A stretch of DNA of 13,635 nt from DATBIS01 sp036556805 (GCA_036556805.1 DATBIS010000077.1:1-13635), one strand, 5' to 3'; positions 1-6,938 are shown, counted from the stretch's first letter. Program-made: numbers and translations. The notes: generated by a model from the sequence alone, not told the origin.

Positions 1-730
1 AGAACGGCGGGTTGAAGTTCACGCCGCCCGCCGCAGCCGCGGCCTTGGCCTGTCCGAAGAAGTTCTTCACACCGTCGACGGCGCCGGCGAAGGAGTTGAT
101 CTTCGTGTGGAACTCGCTGGGGTTCGTCGCGAGGAAGAGCAGCAGAACGATCGCGAACGAGATCAGGATCGCGTACCACATCACGTACTGGAACCGCACG
201 TAGTTGCGGAACCCGGTCACCAGGAGCACCAGCGCGATGAGGGCGTTGGCGACGCTGATGATGATGATGCCGTTCGACGTGGCCGCCCAGGTGCCGATGG
301 TCGTGAACGCGTGGATGTCCGTCGTGACCCCGAGACCCAGGAACGTCGGCGCGATGCCGAGAGCGGCAAGCAGCCATCCGGACAGCGCGACCCACTGAAG
401 GATCCACACGACGAAGAACGCGAAGACCACCGTGAACCCGATGCCGCCGCCGAATACTCGGCTCTGGAAGACATAGTCGCCTCCGGACCGCGGCAACGAT
501 GTGGCGAGCCACACATACGCGAGGGCGATCGGAAGCTCGAAGACGAACGCGAACACGATCCCGAGCACGAGGTTGGACCCTTGGAAGGCGGTAGGAGCCC
601 AAAGGTAGGTCCACGGAAAGATCACGCCCATCGTCAGGATGTTGTAGATGAACGCCGAGTACGGCGACATCACGCGCACGAGCCCCGACGCGCGCCTCGT
701 GAAGACTTGAGGTGCTACTGCCTCGGCCAC
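1..730 (-). CDS. APC-family amino acid/polyamine permease (N-terminal part, cut by left window edge)
   Basis: About 243 N-terminal residues are visible; the rest lies beyond the left edge. The start is GTG at 730, with GGAGGG (735-740) four bases upstream. I see five strongly hydrophobic segments, roughly residues 22-45, 54-78, 96-126, 155-172 and 180-202. The motif SLPRSGGDYVFQSRVFG after the second segment is typical of the APC superfamily (amino acid/polyamine/organocation transporters), in the region that contributes to the unwound substrate site. By family it should be an inner-membrane secondary importer or exchanger of amino acids or amines. The substrate cannot be read from this half. 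It begins 33 bp after the phosphoesterase stop on the same strand, so it is probably the fourth gene of that operon. Family call good, substrate unknown. Confidence 0.85.
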   Translation of the reverse strand, partial: MAEAVAPQVFTRRASGLVRVMSPYSAFIYNILTMGVIFPWTYLWAPTAFQGSNLVLGIVFAFVFELPIALAYVWLATSLPRSGGDYVFQSRVFGGGIGFTVVFAFFVVWILQWVALSGWLLAALGIAPTFLGLGVTTDIHAFTTIGTWAATSNGIIIISVANALIALVLLVTGFRNYVRFQYVMWYAILISFAIVLLLFLATNPSEFHTKINSFAGAVDGVKNFFGQAKAAAAAGGVNFNPPF

Positions 731-763
731 GCTGCCCTCCCTTGCTCTCCCTGTCTCGGGCGG

Positions 764-1762
764 TTACCCGGACGTGAACTGATGTCCGACAACCCCGCCG
801 TCCCTGATGGCGACGATCACACCCCGCAGAACCCCCTCTCCGTACTCGCTTCCGGGGTTGAAGGCCGGCGTTCGGTCGTACTGGTTCGATCCGCGCGACT
901 CGTGAATATGACCGTGGAGGCCCACCGTCGGTTGGTATGTGACGAGCGCGTCGGTGACGGCCTGCGAGCCGGCCCCGTAGTAGATGGGCTGGCCGTTCTC
1001 GATCAACGGGGTCGGCGGCCACACCGAGGCGTCGAGCTTCAGACAGGTATCGAGGCTCGAGTCCAGTGGCGGACAGTGAAAGTTGAAGATGCATCGCGCG
1101 GGATCGTCGACGTCGGCCATCAACCCGGTGATCGTCTCGCCGATCTGCTCTTCGCTCCGCTCGCGCGGCGTAAGCCATGGGGTCGGAGTGGAATATCCCA
1201 CCGTCGCCATCGTGTGGTCGTCGTCGAGCTGAACCACGCGATTCTCGCAATTGACGACACGATCCTGTGCTTCGTCGAGCGCCGACAGGACCTCGTCCGT
1301 GTCGTCGTTCCCGCCGCAGAGGTAGACACGCACGTGGGATTGCGCGAGTCGCTCTTCCGCGAGGGCGACCCATTCCTTCAATCTCTCCTTGGCGAGCACG
1401 TCGAACAAGCCGTCGATCTTCTCCTGATTCCCCTCATACTCGCGATATTCGTCGGGTTCCATCTCGCGCCAGTAGAAGCCGAGCGTTTGGAGGTTCTGTT
1501 TGAAGGCCTTCATCTCCTCAGCGCTCGTGATGTGGTGATTCTGCCCGGAGAGTCGGGCCCGCCAAGACTCGGGAGCATCTTGCACGATCGGAATCAGAAG
1601 CTTCCCCATGAGATCGCCCCCGAAGACCAGCGCATCCACCTCGTAGAACTTCGCGGCGTTCAGGAACTTCCGATAGGTGGGCTCGGAGCCGTGGATATCG
1701 CATGCGTAGAACAGACGTGTCTCCGAGCTTCGACCCTTGTCCTTCTTCGAGAAGAGGGCCAT
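764..1762 (-). CDS. Calcineurin-like metallophosphoesterase
   Basis: The protein has 332 residues. Metal-binding motifs appear in family order: D22-I-H24, GGD50, GN152-D-D (the GNHD/E motif), FNFH229 and LHGHIH (283-287). This supports a two-metal hydrolase acting on phosphomono- or diesters; the substrate is unknown. The second Asp of a GDxxD motif is not evident after D50. No signal peptide or membrane segment is seen, so it is probably cytoplasmic. The region around residues 60-145 is a charged, helical insert between the second and third motifs and may be a cap. ATG at 1762 directly abuts the TAG of the nucleotidyltransferase gene, and an AAGGA Shine-Dalgarno sits inside that gene's end, so translation is probably coupled. 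The GLHGHIHESRG ending resembles an Icc-like branch found in bacteria and archaea without a settled function (from memory of the family). Confidence 0.88.
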   Translation of the reverse strand: MALFSKKDKGRSSETRLFYACDIHGSEPTYRKFLNAAKFYEVDALVFGGDLMGKLLIPIVQDAPESWRARLSGQNHHITSAEEMKAFKQNLQTLGFYWREMEPDEYREYEGNQEKIDGLFDVLAKERLKEWVALAEERLAQSHVRVYLCGGNDDTDEVLSALDEAQDRVVNCENRVVQLDDDHTMATVGYSTPTPWLTPRERSEEQIGETITGLMADVDDPARCIFNFHCPPLDSSLDTCLKLDASVWPPTPLIENGQPIYYGAGSQAVTDALVTYQPTVGLHGHIHESRGSNQYDRTPAFNPGSEYGEGVLRGVIVAIRDGGVVGHQFTSG

Positions 1763-2533
1763 CTACGGTTCCTTCAACGCAGGGGCGAGCTCCCCAACGT
1801 CCCGATACCACTTCTTTCGATCGCCGACCTTCGCGCGTAGCCGCCAGCCCATCGACTTCGGAGCGGCCTCGATCGTGCCCAAGGCATCATCGACTCGCCG
1901 TGCGATACGCTCCTTCTCTTCAACGGTGAGCTGCTCGTAGGTTGCAGCCATCTGACGGGCCTTCGCGAGGTTCATCGTGAGCGTTCGCCACCAGCCCCAA
2001 TCTTTCGCACAGACATCAGCGACTCGCGCGATGTTGACCTGGTCGTCGTCGTCGTCACCGAGCGGGTACTCCAGCAGGAGCATGATGGTATCGATCAGGT
2101 CCTTCTCGTTGATCTCGACGATCTGCATCTTCTGCATCAGCATCTCGGCCAGCGGGAGCGTCTCGGGATCGATCTCCAGCCTGCCCGCGAACGGGATCGA
2201 GTGGCAGAAGTCCAGCTTGTCGAAGAACACATCCAGATGGAGTTGCGTGCCCGGGTGCTCGGCCACGAGGCGTGTACCCTCCGAGTCCACGTAGACCTGC
2301 GGGTCGTCCACGTATCCCTCTCGGGCCAGGAGCGCCCGAACTCGATCCGCCTCACGACCGTACGCGCCGAAGTCGATGTCGGTGTAGGCGCGTCCCAACG
2401 ATTGTTGAAGATGGCTGTGTCGGGGGCAGCGCTTCGCGAACGCGAGCGCTCCGAGCAACCGAAGCGTCACGCCCTCCGCCTGTGCCAAGCGCAGAAGCCG
2501 GTCGCCCTCACGCTCGAACTCCGCCCTATCCAT
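1763..2533 (-). CDS. Nucleotidyltransferase-fold protein, uncharacterised
   Basis: The protein has 256 residues from ATG 2533. I prefer this start to ATG 2548 because GGGGAG (2541-2546) lies seven bases before it, whereas the upstream ATG has no ribosome-binding site. Residues 23-31 (TLRLLGALA) and T51-D52-I-D54-F look like the glycine-rich strand and the DxD metal motif of the Pol-beta/MNT nucleotidyltransferase fold. D101 in LHLDVFFDKLDF would be the third carboxylate. Residues 131-153, with K135, D145 and D148, recall the helical region of AbiEii-like or minimal nucleotidyltransferases. A run of five Asp (160-164) comes from a (GTC)5 tract read on the other strand. The C-terminal ~80 residues are helical and basic. 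By fold it should transfer NMP to a protein, RNA or small molecule, but the target is unknown. Its start overlaps the regulator stop by 8 bp and its stop abuts the phosphoesterase start. Confidence 0.75.
   Translation of the reverse strand: MDRAEFEREGDRLLRLAQAEGVTLRLLGALAFAKRCPRHSHLQQSLGRAYTDIDFGAYGREADRVRALLAREGYVDDPQVYVDSEGTRLVAEHPGTQLHLDVFFDKLDFCHSIPFAGRLEIDPETLPLAEMLMQKMQIVEINEKDLIDTIMLLLEYPLGDDDDDQVNIARVADVCAKDWGWWRTLTMNLAKARQMAATYEQLTVEEKERIARRVDDALGTIEAAPKSMGWRLRAKVGDRKKWYRDVGELAPALKEP
2042..2056. repeat. (GTC)5 trinucleotide repeat encoding an Asp run
   Basis: Five perfect GTC units lie in the nucleotidyltransferase gene and encode Asp160-Asp164 on the minus strand. Copy-number change would stay in frame, so it would alter the length of an acidic loop rather than switch the gene off. 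Confidence 0.7.
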
Positions 2534-3323
2534 TTCCCGGCTCCCCATCCGACGAAGAGGCGATCACGACATCCAATCCCAGCTCGCCGAGCTCGAGCCG
2601 ATATCCGTCGTCGATCTCGGGATCGGTCACGATCTGGGAAACGTCGTCCAGGGGCGACACGACGAAGTCCGCCGACCTGCCGATCTTCGAGGAATCGGCC
2701 ACGACGACGACCGGCCCGCGAGTCTGCTCCATCATGACGTGGGCGATGTTCGCCTCTTCGCTCGCCGCGGACGTGAGACCCGCGCGGCGACTGACGCCTT
2801 CGACTCCGATGAACGACCTCGAGGCAAAGACCTTGCGAACCATCTCCGTAGCAAACGCTCCCACGCACGAGTTCGACGGCGTTCGAAACTCACCTCCGAT
2901 GAGAATGACCTCGAAGGGACGGGTCGCCGCTTCAGAGGCGACGCCGACGTGATTCGTCACGACCCGGACGTCGGGGACGTCGAGGCTCCTGAACACCTGT
3001 AGCGTCGTCGTCCCACCGTTCATGAAGATCGTGTCCCCCGGCGCCACCAGCTCCGCAGCCGCCTGCCCGATCCAACGCTTCTGCTCCGCACGATGAGAGA
3101 TGGCATCCCCATATGCGAGCTCCGCAGGCATCCGTTGAGCAAGGACCGCTCCGCCGTGGGTGCGCTCGAGTACGCCTCGCTTCTCCAGGTCCTCCAGGTC
3201 TCGCCGGATCGTGACCTCGGAAACGCGCAGCAGCTCACTGAGCGTGGATACACGCGCTGCCTGCCGTTGCCGAAGGATCGCCTGGATTCGTCGATGGCGC
3301 TCTACCGGAAGCGGCTGCTCCAC
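2526..3323 (-). CDS. DeoR-family transcriptional regulator
   Basis: The protein has 265 residues from GTG 3323, the usual size for the family. An N-terminal winged helix-turn-helix of DeoR type spans residues ~9-60 (VSTLSELLRVSEVTIRRDLE, then GVLERTHGGAVL). The C-terminal DeoRC sensor domain follows: NGGTTT (102-107), TNH (123-125), IGGEFR (142-147), GVEGVS (173-178) and ADSSKIG (209-215). Family members sense phosphorylated sugars or related metabolites and usually repress adjacent genes. Many DeoRC domains have Asp before the G-[ST]-T-T motif; here it is Asn102. The GTG start has GGAGG only two bases upstream, a short spacing, but no other start exists before the frame runs back into the divergent gene. 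It heads the operon, and inverted and direct repeats at 3353-3377 are candidate operators. Confidence 0.9.
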   Translation of the reverse strand: MEQPLPVERHRRIQAILRQRQAARVSTLSELLRVSEVTIRRDLEDLEKRGVLERTHGGAVLAQRMPAELAYGDAISHRAEQKRWIGQAAAELVAPGDTIFMNGGTTTLQVFRSLDVPDVRVVTNHVGVASEAATRPFEVILIGGEFRTPSNSCVGAFATEMVRKVFASRSFIGVEGVSRRAGLTSAASEEANIAHVMMEQTRGPVVVVADSSKIGRSADFVVSPLDDVSQIVTDPEIDDGYRLELGELGLDVVIASSSDGEPGNG

Positions 3324-3352
3324 GGCCTCCCCGACCCCCCGATTCCGTCCCT

Positions 3353-3371
3353 TCGTTCGGTGAGCGAACGA
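3353..3371. promoter_or_regulatory. Candidate operator: 7-bp inverted repeat with 5-base spacer
   Basis: TCGTTCG (3353-3359) and CGAACGA (3365-3371) form a perfect inverted repeat around GTGAG, 30-48 bases upstream of the regulator start. It lies between two divergent genes, where an autoregulatory DeoR site would be expected. The repeat is seen directly; binding is inferred. In GC-rich DNA a repeat of this size can occur by chance. Confidence 0.4.
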
Positions 3372-3377
3372 GAGCGA
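3362..3377. repeat. Two GAGCGA direct repeats in helical phase
   Basis: GAGCGA occurs at 3362-3367 and again at 3372-3377, exactly 10 bases apart, overlapping the right arm of the inverted repeat. On the regulator's strand it reads TCGCTC-TCGT-TCGCTC. Spacing of about one helical turn is typical of operator half-sites. Function is inferred. Confidence 0.35.
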
Positions 3378-3454
3378 GTGTGTCCCTTCCTGATCACGAG
3401 CGCAAGCGGTCGGCAGGGCAAGAACACGGCTAGCGGTCTTCGGGGGCGGGCGCA

Positions 3455-3460
3455 TACACT
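3455..3460 (+). promoter_or_regulatory. Possible -10 element of the secreted barrel gene
   Basis: TACACT fits the TAnnnT pattern of actinobacterial -10 boxes and lies 31 bases before the ATG at 3492. No convincing -35 box is seen at the usual distance, so this is a weak call. The 168-bp gap 3324-3491 otherwise holds only the repeats at 3353-3377 and the ribosome-binding site AGGGGG at 3481-3486. Confidence 0.3.
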
Positions 3461-3491
3461 CCAGCCACAACGGAACCGGAAGGGGGACCGC

Positions 3492-3959
3492 ATGCGGAAG
3501 GTCTTGAGCGTGGGAGCGATCGTTTCGGCGTTCGTGCTCCTCGTGGGGTTGGCCGCCTCGGCCTTGGATCAAGGCGTCGTAGCGCCGACGCGGGTCCACG
3601 TCATCGAGCACGCGGTCACCGATACCGTGATCGACACGGACGCGAGCGGGACCGACACGACTGGGGACCTGCTTACGTTCGCGAACGCCGTGTTCAATGG
3701 GAAAGATACCGCTCAAGTCGGTCACGACCAGGGTGACTGCATCCGCATCGACCCGGCGCAGGGCACCTGGGAGTGCCGATGGATCACCTGGGTGGGCTCG
3801 GACGCGCTCACGGTAGAAGGTCCCTTCTATGACGCCCAGGACAGCGTTCTTGCCATCACGGGCGGCACGGGGATGTTCAAGAACGCCCGGGGGTCGATGT
3901 TGCTGAAGTCTCGGGCCGGTGGCACGGAGTTCGATTTCATCTTCTCGATCGTGCCCTAG
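3492..3959 (+). CDS. Secreted allene-oxide-cyclase/dirigent-like barrel protein
   Basis: The protein has 155 residues from ATG 3492, with AGGGGG (3481-3486) five bases upstream. Residues 1-24 form a signal peptide: MRKV, a hydrophobic core, then an ASA-type signal peptidase I site near residue 24. There is no lipobox Cys. The mature part matches the allene oxide cyclase/dirigent-like barrel: TFANAVFNGKDTAQVGHDQG, C83 and C95 about a dozen residues apart (probably a disulfide), LTVEGPF, then AITGGTGMFKNARGSM (121-136), the family hallmark. In plants such barrels guide stereochemistry in oxylipin or lignan synthesis; bacterial members are largely uncharacterised, so no reaction can be assigned. 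It is divergent from the DeoR regulator and convergent with threonine synthase (46-bp gap), so it is probably transcribed alone. Its composition resembles the left operon more than the central genes. Confidence 0.8.
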   Translation: MRKVLSVGAIVSAFVLLVGLAASALDQGVVAPTRVHVIEHAVTDTVIDTDASGTDTTGDLLTFANAVFNGKDTAQVGHDQGDCIRIDPAQGTWECRWITWVGSDALTVEGPFYDAQDSVLAITGGTGMFKNARGSMLLKSRAGGTEFDFIFSIVP

Positions 3960-4005
3960 CTCGACCGGCGAACTGAGGGACGCCCGCCGCCGACGGGAGA
4001 GCGGT

Positions 4006-5244
4006 CTAGCGGCCGATGGCCGTGAGGAACGCGTCGATGTCGGGGGCGACGTCGAAGCTCGGCTCGACGAGGCCGTCGAGGGCCTGGATCGTCTTGTACC
4101 CGTTCCCGGTCGCGTACGCGACCGTCTCCTCGTCCGCCCCGATCGTCCCGTCGTCGACCAGGCGCTTCAGGCACGCGATCGTGACCCCGCCCGCAGTCTC
4201 GGTGAACACGCCCTCGGTCTCGGCGAGGAGCCGGATCCCGTCGACGATTTCCTCCTCGGCGCACCACGCGATGGCACCGCCGGTCTTCCGGGCCACCTGC
4301 AACGCGAAGGAGCCGTCGGTGGGAGAGCCGATCGCGAGGGAACGCGCGATCGTGTCGGGCTTCATGGGCGTCACATCGTCGGCGCCGTCCTGGTACGCCT
4401 GCGCAACCGGCCGGCAGCCCTCCGGCTGGGCGCCCGACACCCGGTACGGCTTCTCCTCGACCGCGCCGATCGCGATGAGCTCGGCGAACGCGCGATCGAT
4501 CTTCGTGAGAAGCGCGCCCGAGGCGATCGGCACGACGACGTGGTCGGGCAGGCGCCACCCGAGCTGCTCGGCGGTCTCGAAGCCGAGCGACTTCGACCCC
4601 TCCGCGTAGAACGGCCGCATGTTCACGTTCACGAACGCCCAGGGGAGCATCTCCGCGACCTCGGTGCACAGACGATTCACGTCGTCGTAGTTCCCCTGCA
4701 CGCACACGACCTTCGCGCCGTAGCACTCGGTCGCGAGGATCTTCGCGCGCTCGAGATCTCCGGGGACGAACACGTAGCAGTCGATGCCGGCTTTCGCCGC
4801 GTGCGCGGCGGTCGCGTTCGCGAGGTTGCCGGTCGAGGCGCACGAGACCGCCTCGAATCCGAACGCGCGCGCCATCGTGACGGCGATCGAGACCACGCGG
4901 TCCTTGAACGAATAGGACGGGTTCACGCTGTCGTCCTTGATCCAGAGCTTGCGAAGCCCCAAACGCTTCGCGAGGTTGTCGGCGCGGCGCAGCGGGGTGT
5001 AGCCGGCCCCGAGGTCGACGCGCTCGATCATCGGGCCACCCGGCAGGAGCGACTCGTAGCGCCAAAGCGTCTGGGGACCCTGCTCGGCCTGCTTGCGGAA
5101 CACGTCGCCGTCGATCGACTGCAGGTCGTACGCCGGCTCGAGCGGGCCGAAGCACTCCTCGCAGATGGTGAGCGGTTCCACCGGGTACTGCTCGCCACAC
5201 ATCCGGCACTGCAGCGCCTGGGGGGTGGCGATCTGCGACCTCAT
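4006..5244 (-). CDS. thrC: Threonine synthase
   Basis: The protein has 412 residues from ATG 5244. It converts O-phospho-L-homoserine to L-threonine using PLP, in the cytoplasm. An N-terminal zinc ribbon carries C13-x2-C16 and C28-x2-C31. YTPL (82-85) precedes the PLP lysine K114 in PSYSFKDRVVS, and STGN (137-140) is the phosphate/substrate loop followed by LANATAAHAAKAG. YATGNGYKT near the C-terminus fits the PLP-ring and phosphate contacts of fold-type II enzymes. The length suits the short, Zn-ribbon-containing threonine synthases of archaea and many actinobacteria. ATG overlaps the ilvD stop (ATGA, 5241-5244), and AAGGGG (5255-5260) lies inside ilvD, so translation is probably coupled. 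A broader fold-type II enzyme such as cysteate synthase cannot be excluded, but threonine synthase is much the best fit. Confidence 0.9.
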   Translation of the reverse strand: MRSQIATPQALQCRMCGEQYPVEPLTICEECFGPLEPAYDLQSIDGDVFRKQAEQGPQTLWRYESLLPGGPMIERVDLGAGYTPLRRADNLAKRLGLRKLWIKDDSVNPSYSFKDRVVSIAVTMARAFGFEAVSCASTGNLANATAAHAAKAGIDCYVFVPGDLERAKILATECYGAKVVCVQGNYDDVNRLCTEVAEMLPWAFVNVNMRPFYAEGSKSLGFETAEQLGWRLPDHVVVPIASGALLTKIDRAFAELIAIGAVEEKPYRVSGAQPEGCRPVAQAYQDGADDVTPMKPDTIARSLAIGSPTDGSFALQVARKTGGAIAWCAEEEIVDGIRLLAETEGVFTETAGGVTIACLKRLVDDGTIGADEETVAYATGNGYKTIQALDGLVEPSFDVAPDIDAFLTAIGR

Positions 5245-6923
5245 CCGGTAACGGCCCCTTCCGACGCCGAGGAGACGAGCTTCGCGTACTTGGCCAGAAC
5301 GCCATTCTGGTACCGCGGCGGCGGCGGCGACCACCCGGAGCGCCGGCGCTCGAGCTCGTCGTCGCCCACCGCGACGTCGATCGTGCGCGCGGCCGCGTCG
5401 ATCACGATCTCGTCGCCCTCGAGCACGAGCGCGATGGGTCCGCCGACGAACGCCTCCGGCGCGACGTGGCCGACGCTGTAGCCCTTCGTGGCGCCGCTGA
5501 ACCTGCCGTCGGTGACGAGCGCGACCTGGGCGCCGAGGCCCGCGCCGGCGACGGCGGCCGTCACCGCGAGCATCTCGGGCATACCCGGCGAGCCCTTCGG
5601 CCCCTCGTACCGGATCACGATCACGTCGCCGGCCTCGATCGATCCCGAGGTCACCGCCTCGAATGCTTCCTGTTCGGAGTCGAACGGGCGCGCGCGGCCT
5701 CGGAACTCGAGCGATGCCGCGCCGGCGATCTTCATCACGGACCCTTCGGGGGCGAGCGAGCCGCGAAGGATCGCCGTGCCGCCTTCGGTATGGATGGGAT
5801 CGGCGAACGCATGGACCACCGTCCCGTCGGGCGGCCGGACGTCGAGCGCGGCGAGGTTCTCCGCCAAGGTCCTGCCCGTCACGGTGACGCAGTCGCCGTG
5901 CAACAGGCCGGCGTCGAGCAATTCCTTCATCACCACCTGCACCCCGCCCTCGCGGTCGAGGTCGCTCATCACGAACCGGCCGCTCGGCCGGACGTCGACG
6001 AGGTGCGGCACGGTCCGGGAGATCCGGTCGAAGTCGTCGAGCTGGAGGTCCACGCCGGCCTCGCGCGCGATCGCGAGGAGATGCAACACCGCGTTCGTGG
6101 ACCCCGCGACCGCCATCACGACCGCGATCGCGTTCTCGAACGCATCGCGGGTGAGGATGTCGCGGGGCCGCGGGCCGTCGTTCGCGACGAGCGCCGCGGC
6201 GGCGAGCCCGGACTCGCGCGCGAACACCTCCCGCCGGTAGTCCACCGCGGGCGGCGAGGCCGCGCCGGGCAGCGACATGCCGAGAGCCTCGGCCGCGGCC
6301 GCCATGGTGTTCGCCGTGTACATGCCGGCGCAGGAACCGCTCCCGGGGCACGCGGCGCGCTCGATCCCCTGCAGCTCCCCGTCGCTCATCGTGCCCTTCG
6401 CGTGCGCGCCGACGGCCTCGAAGACATCCTGGACCGTGATGTCGCGTCCGCCGTAGGTGCCGGGCAGGATCGTTCCTCCATAGAGGAAGACGGAGGGAAG
6501 GTTCAGCCGAGCCATTGCCATGAGCATGCCCGGCTCGGACTTGTCGCACCCCGCGATGCCCACGAGCGCATCGAAGCGCTCCGCGTGCATGACGATCTCG
6601 ACCGAGTCGGCGATCACCTCGCGGCTCACCAGCGACGCCTTCATCCCCTCGTGGCCCATCGCGATCGCGTCCGACATCGCGATGGTCGTGAACTCGAGCG
6701 GAACCGAGCCGCCCTGCCGCACGCCTTCCTTCGCGAGCGCCGCGAGCTTGTCGAGGTGGTAGTTGCAGGGCGTCACCTCGTTCCAGGTGGACGCCACCGC
6801 GACCTGCGGCTTGCCGAAATCCTCCTCGGCGAACCCGACCGCGCGCAGCATCGCGCGCGCGGGAGCACGCTCGGGGCCTTCGGTGACTTCCCGGCTCCTT
6901 CGGCGACCGGTGGCGGCTGCCAC
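5241..6923 (-). CDS. ilvD: Dihydroxy-acid dehydratase
   Basis: The protein has 560 residues from GTG 6923, the normal length. It dehydrates 2,3-dihydroxy-isovalerate and 2,3-dihydroxy-3-methylvalerate to the 2-keto acids of valine/leucine and isoleucine synthesis. Iron-sulfur cluster cysteines are visible: C53 (TPCNYH), C126 (GCDKSEPG) and C198 (GSGSCAGMYTANTMA). K128 in CDKS is the lysine that is carbamylated to bind Mg in the family. The second ILVD/EDD signature, VTDGRFSGATKG, is present near the C-terminus. The spacing of cysteines fits the 2Fe-2S type, and the branched-chain enzyme is more likely than Edd because the next gene makes threonine, the precursor of isoleucine. A strong AGGAGG (6933-6938) nine bases upstream fixes the start. 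A TACCGT at 6965-6970 on this strand could be the -10 box. Confidence 0.95.
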   Translation of the reverse strand: MAAATGRRRSREVTEGPERAPARAMLRAVGFAEEDFGKPQVAVASTWNEVTPCNYHLDKLAALAKEGVRQGGSVPLEFTTIAMSDAIAMGHEGMKASLVSREVIADSVEIVMHAERFDALVGIAGCDKSEPGMLMAMARLNLPSVFLYGGTILPGTYGGRDITVQDVFEAVGAHAKGTMSDGELQGIERAACPGSGSCAGMYTANTMAAAAEALGMSLPGAASPPAVDYRREVFARESGLAAAALVANDGPRPRDILTRDAFENAIAVVMAVAGSTNAVLHLLAIAREAGVDLQLDDFDRISRTVPHLVDVRPSGRFVMSDLDREGGVQVVMKELLDAGLLHGDCVTVTGRTLAENLAALDVRPPDGTVVHAFADPIHTEGGTAILRGSLAPEGSVMKIAGAASLEFRGRARPFDSEQEAFEAVTSGSIEAGDVIVIRYEGPKGSPGMPEMLAVTAAVAGAGLGAQVALVTDGRFSGATKGYSVGHVAPEAFVGGPIALVLEGDEIVIDAAARTIDVAVGDDELERRRSGWSPPPPRYQNGVLAKYAKLVSSASEGAVTG

Positions 6924-6932
6924 GGGCGGTAA

Positions 6933-6938
6933 CCTCCT
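6933..6938 (-). promoter_or_regulatory. Strong ribosome-binding site deciding the ilvD start
   Basis: AGGAGG on the minus strand, nine bases before GTG 6923. The same frame stays open for more than 1.2 kb further upstream, so this site is what sets the true N-terminus and removes the spurious extension over the divergent oxidoreductase gene. Confidence 0.8.

Noticed and set aside
256..267. (GAT)4 tract in the permease gene as a phase-variable repeat
   Set aside because: It is short, in frame, and simply encodes four Ile in a membrane segment.
107..1840. A long open frame on the plus strand antisense to the phosphoesterase and the nucleotidyltransferase 3' end
   Set aside because: Its composition is arginine/histidine-rich and low-complexity, with no recognisable motifs, while the minus strand here encodes two proteins with clear family motifs. 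It is a by-product of GC-rich codon use.
2526..3725. A longer regulator start up to 3725
   Set aside because: The added residues are antisense to the secreted barrel gene and have no domain. GTG 3323 gives the usual DeoR length.
3983..3997. Possible terminator between the barrel gene and thrC
   Set aside because: CCCG and CGGG form only four pairs with a seven-base loop and no T-run, which is too weak to call.
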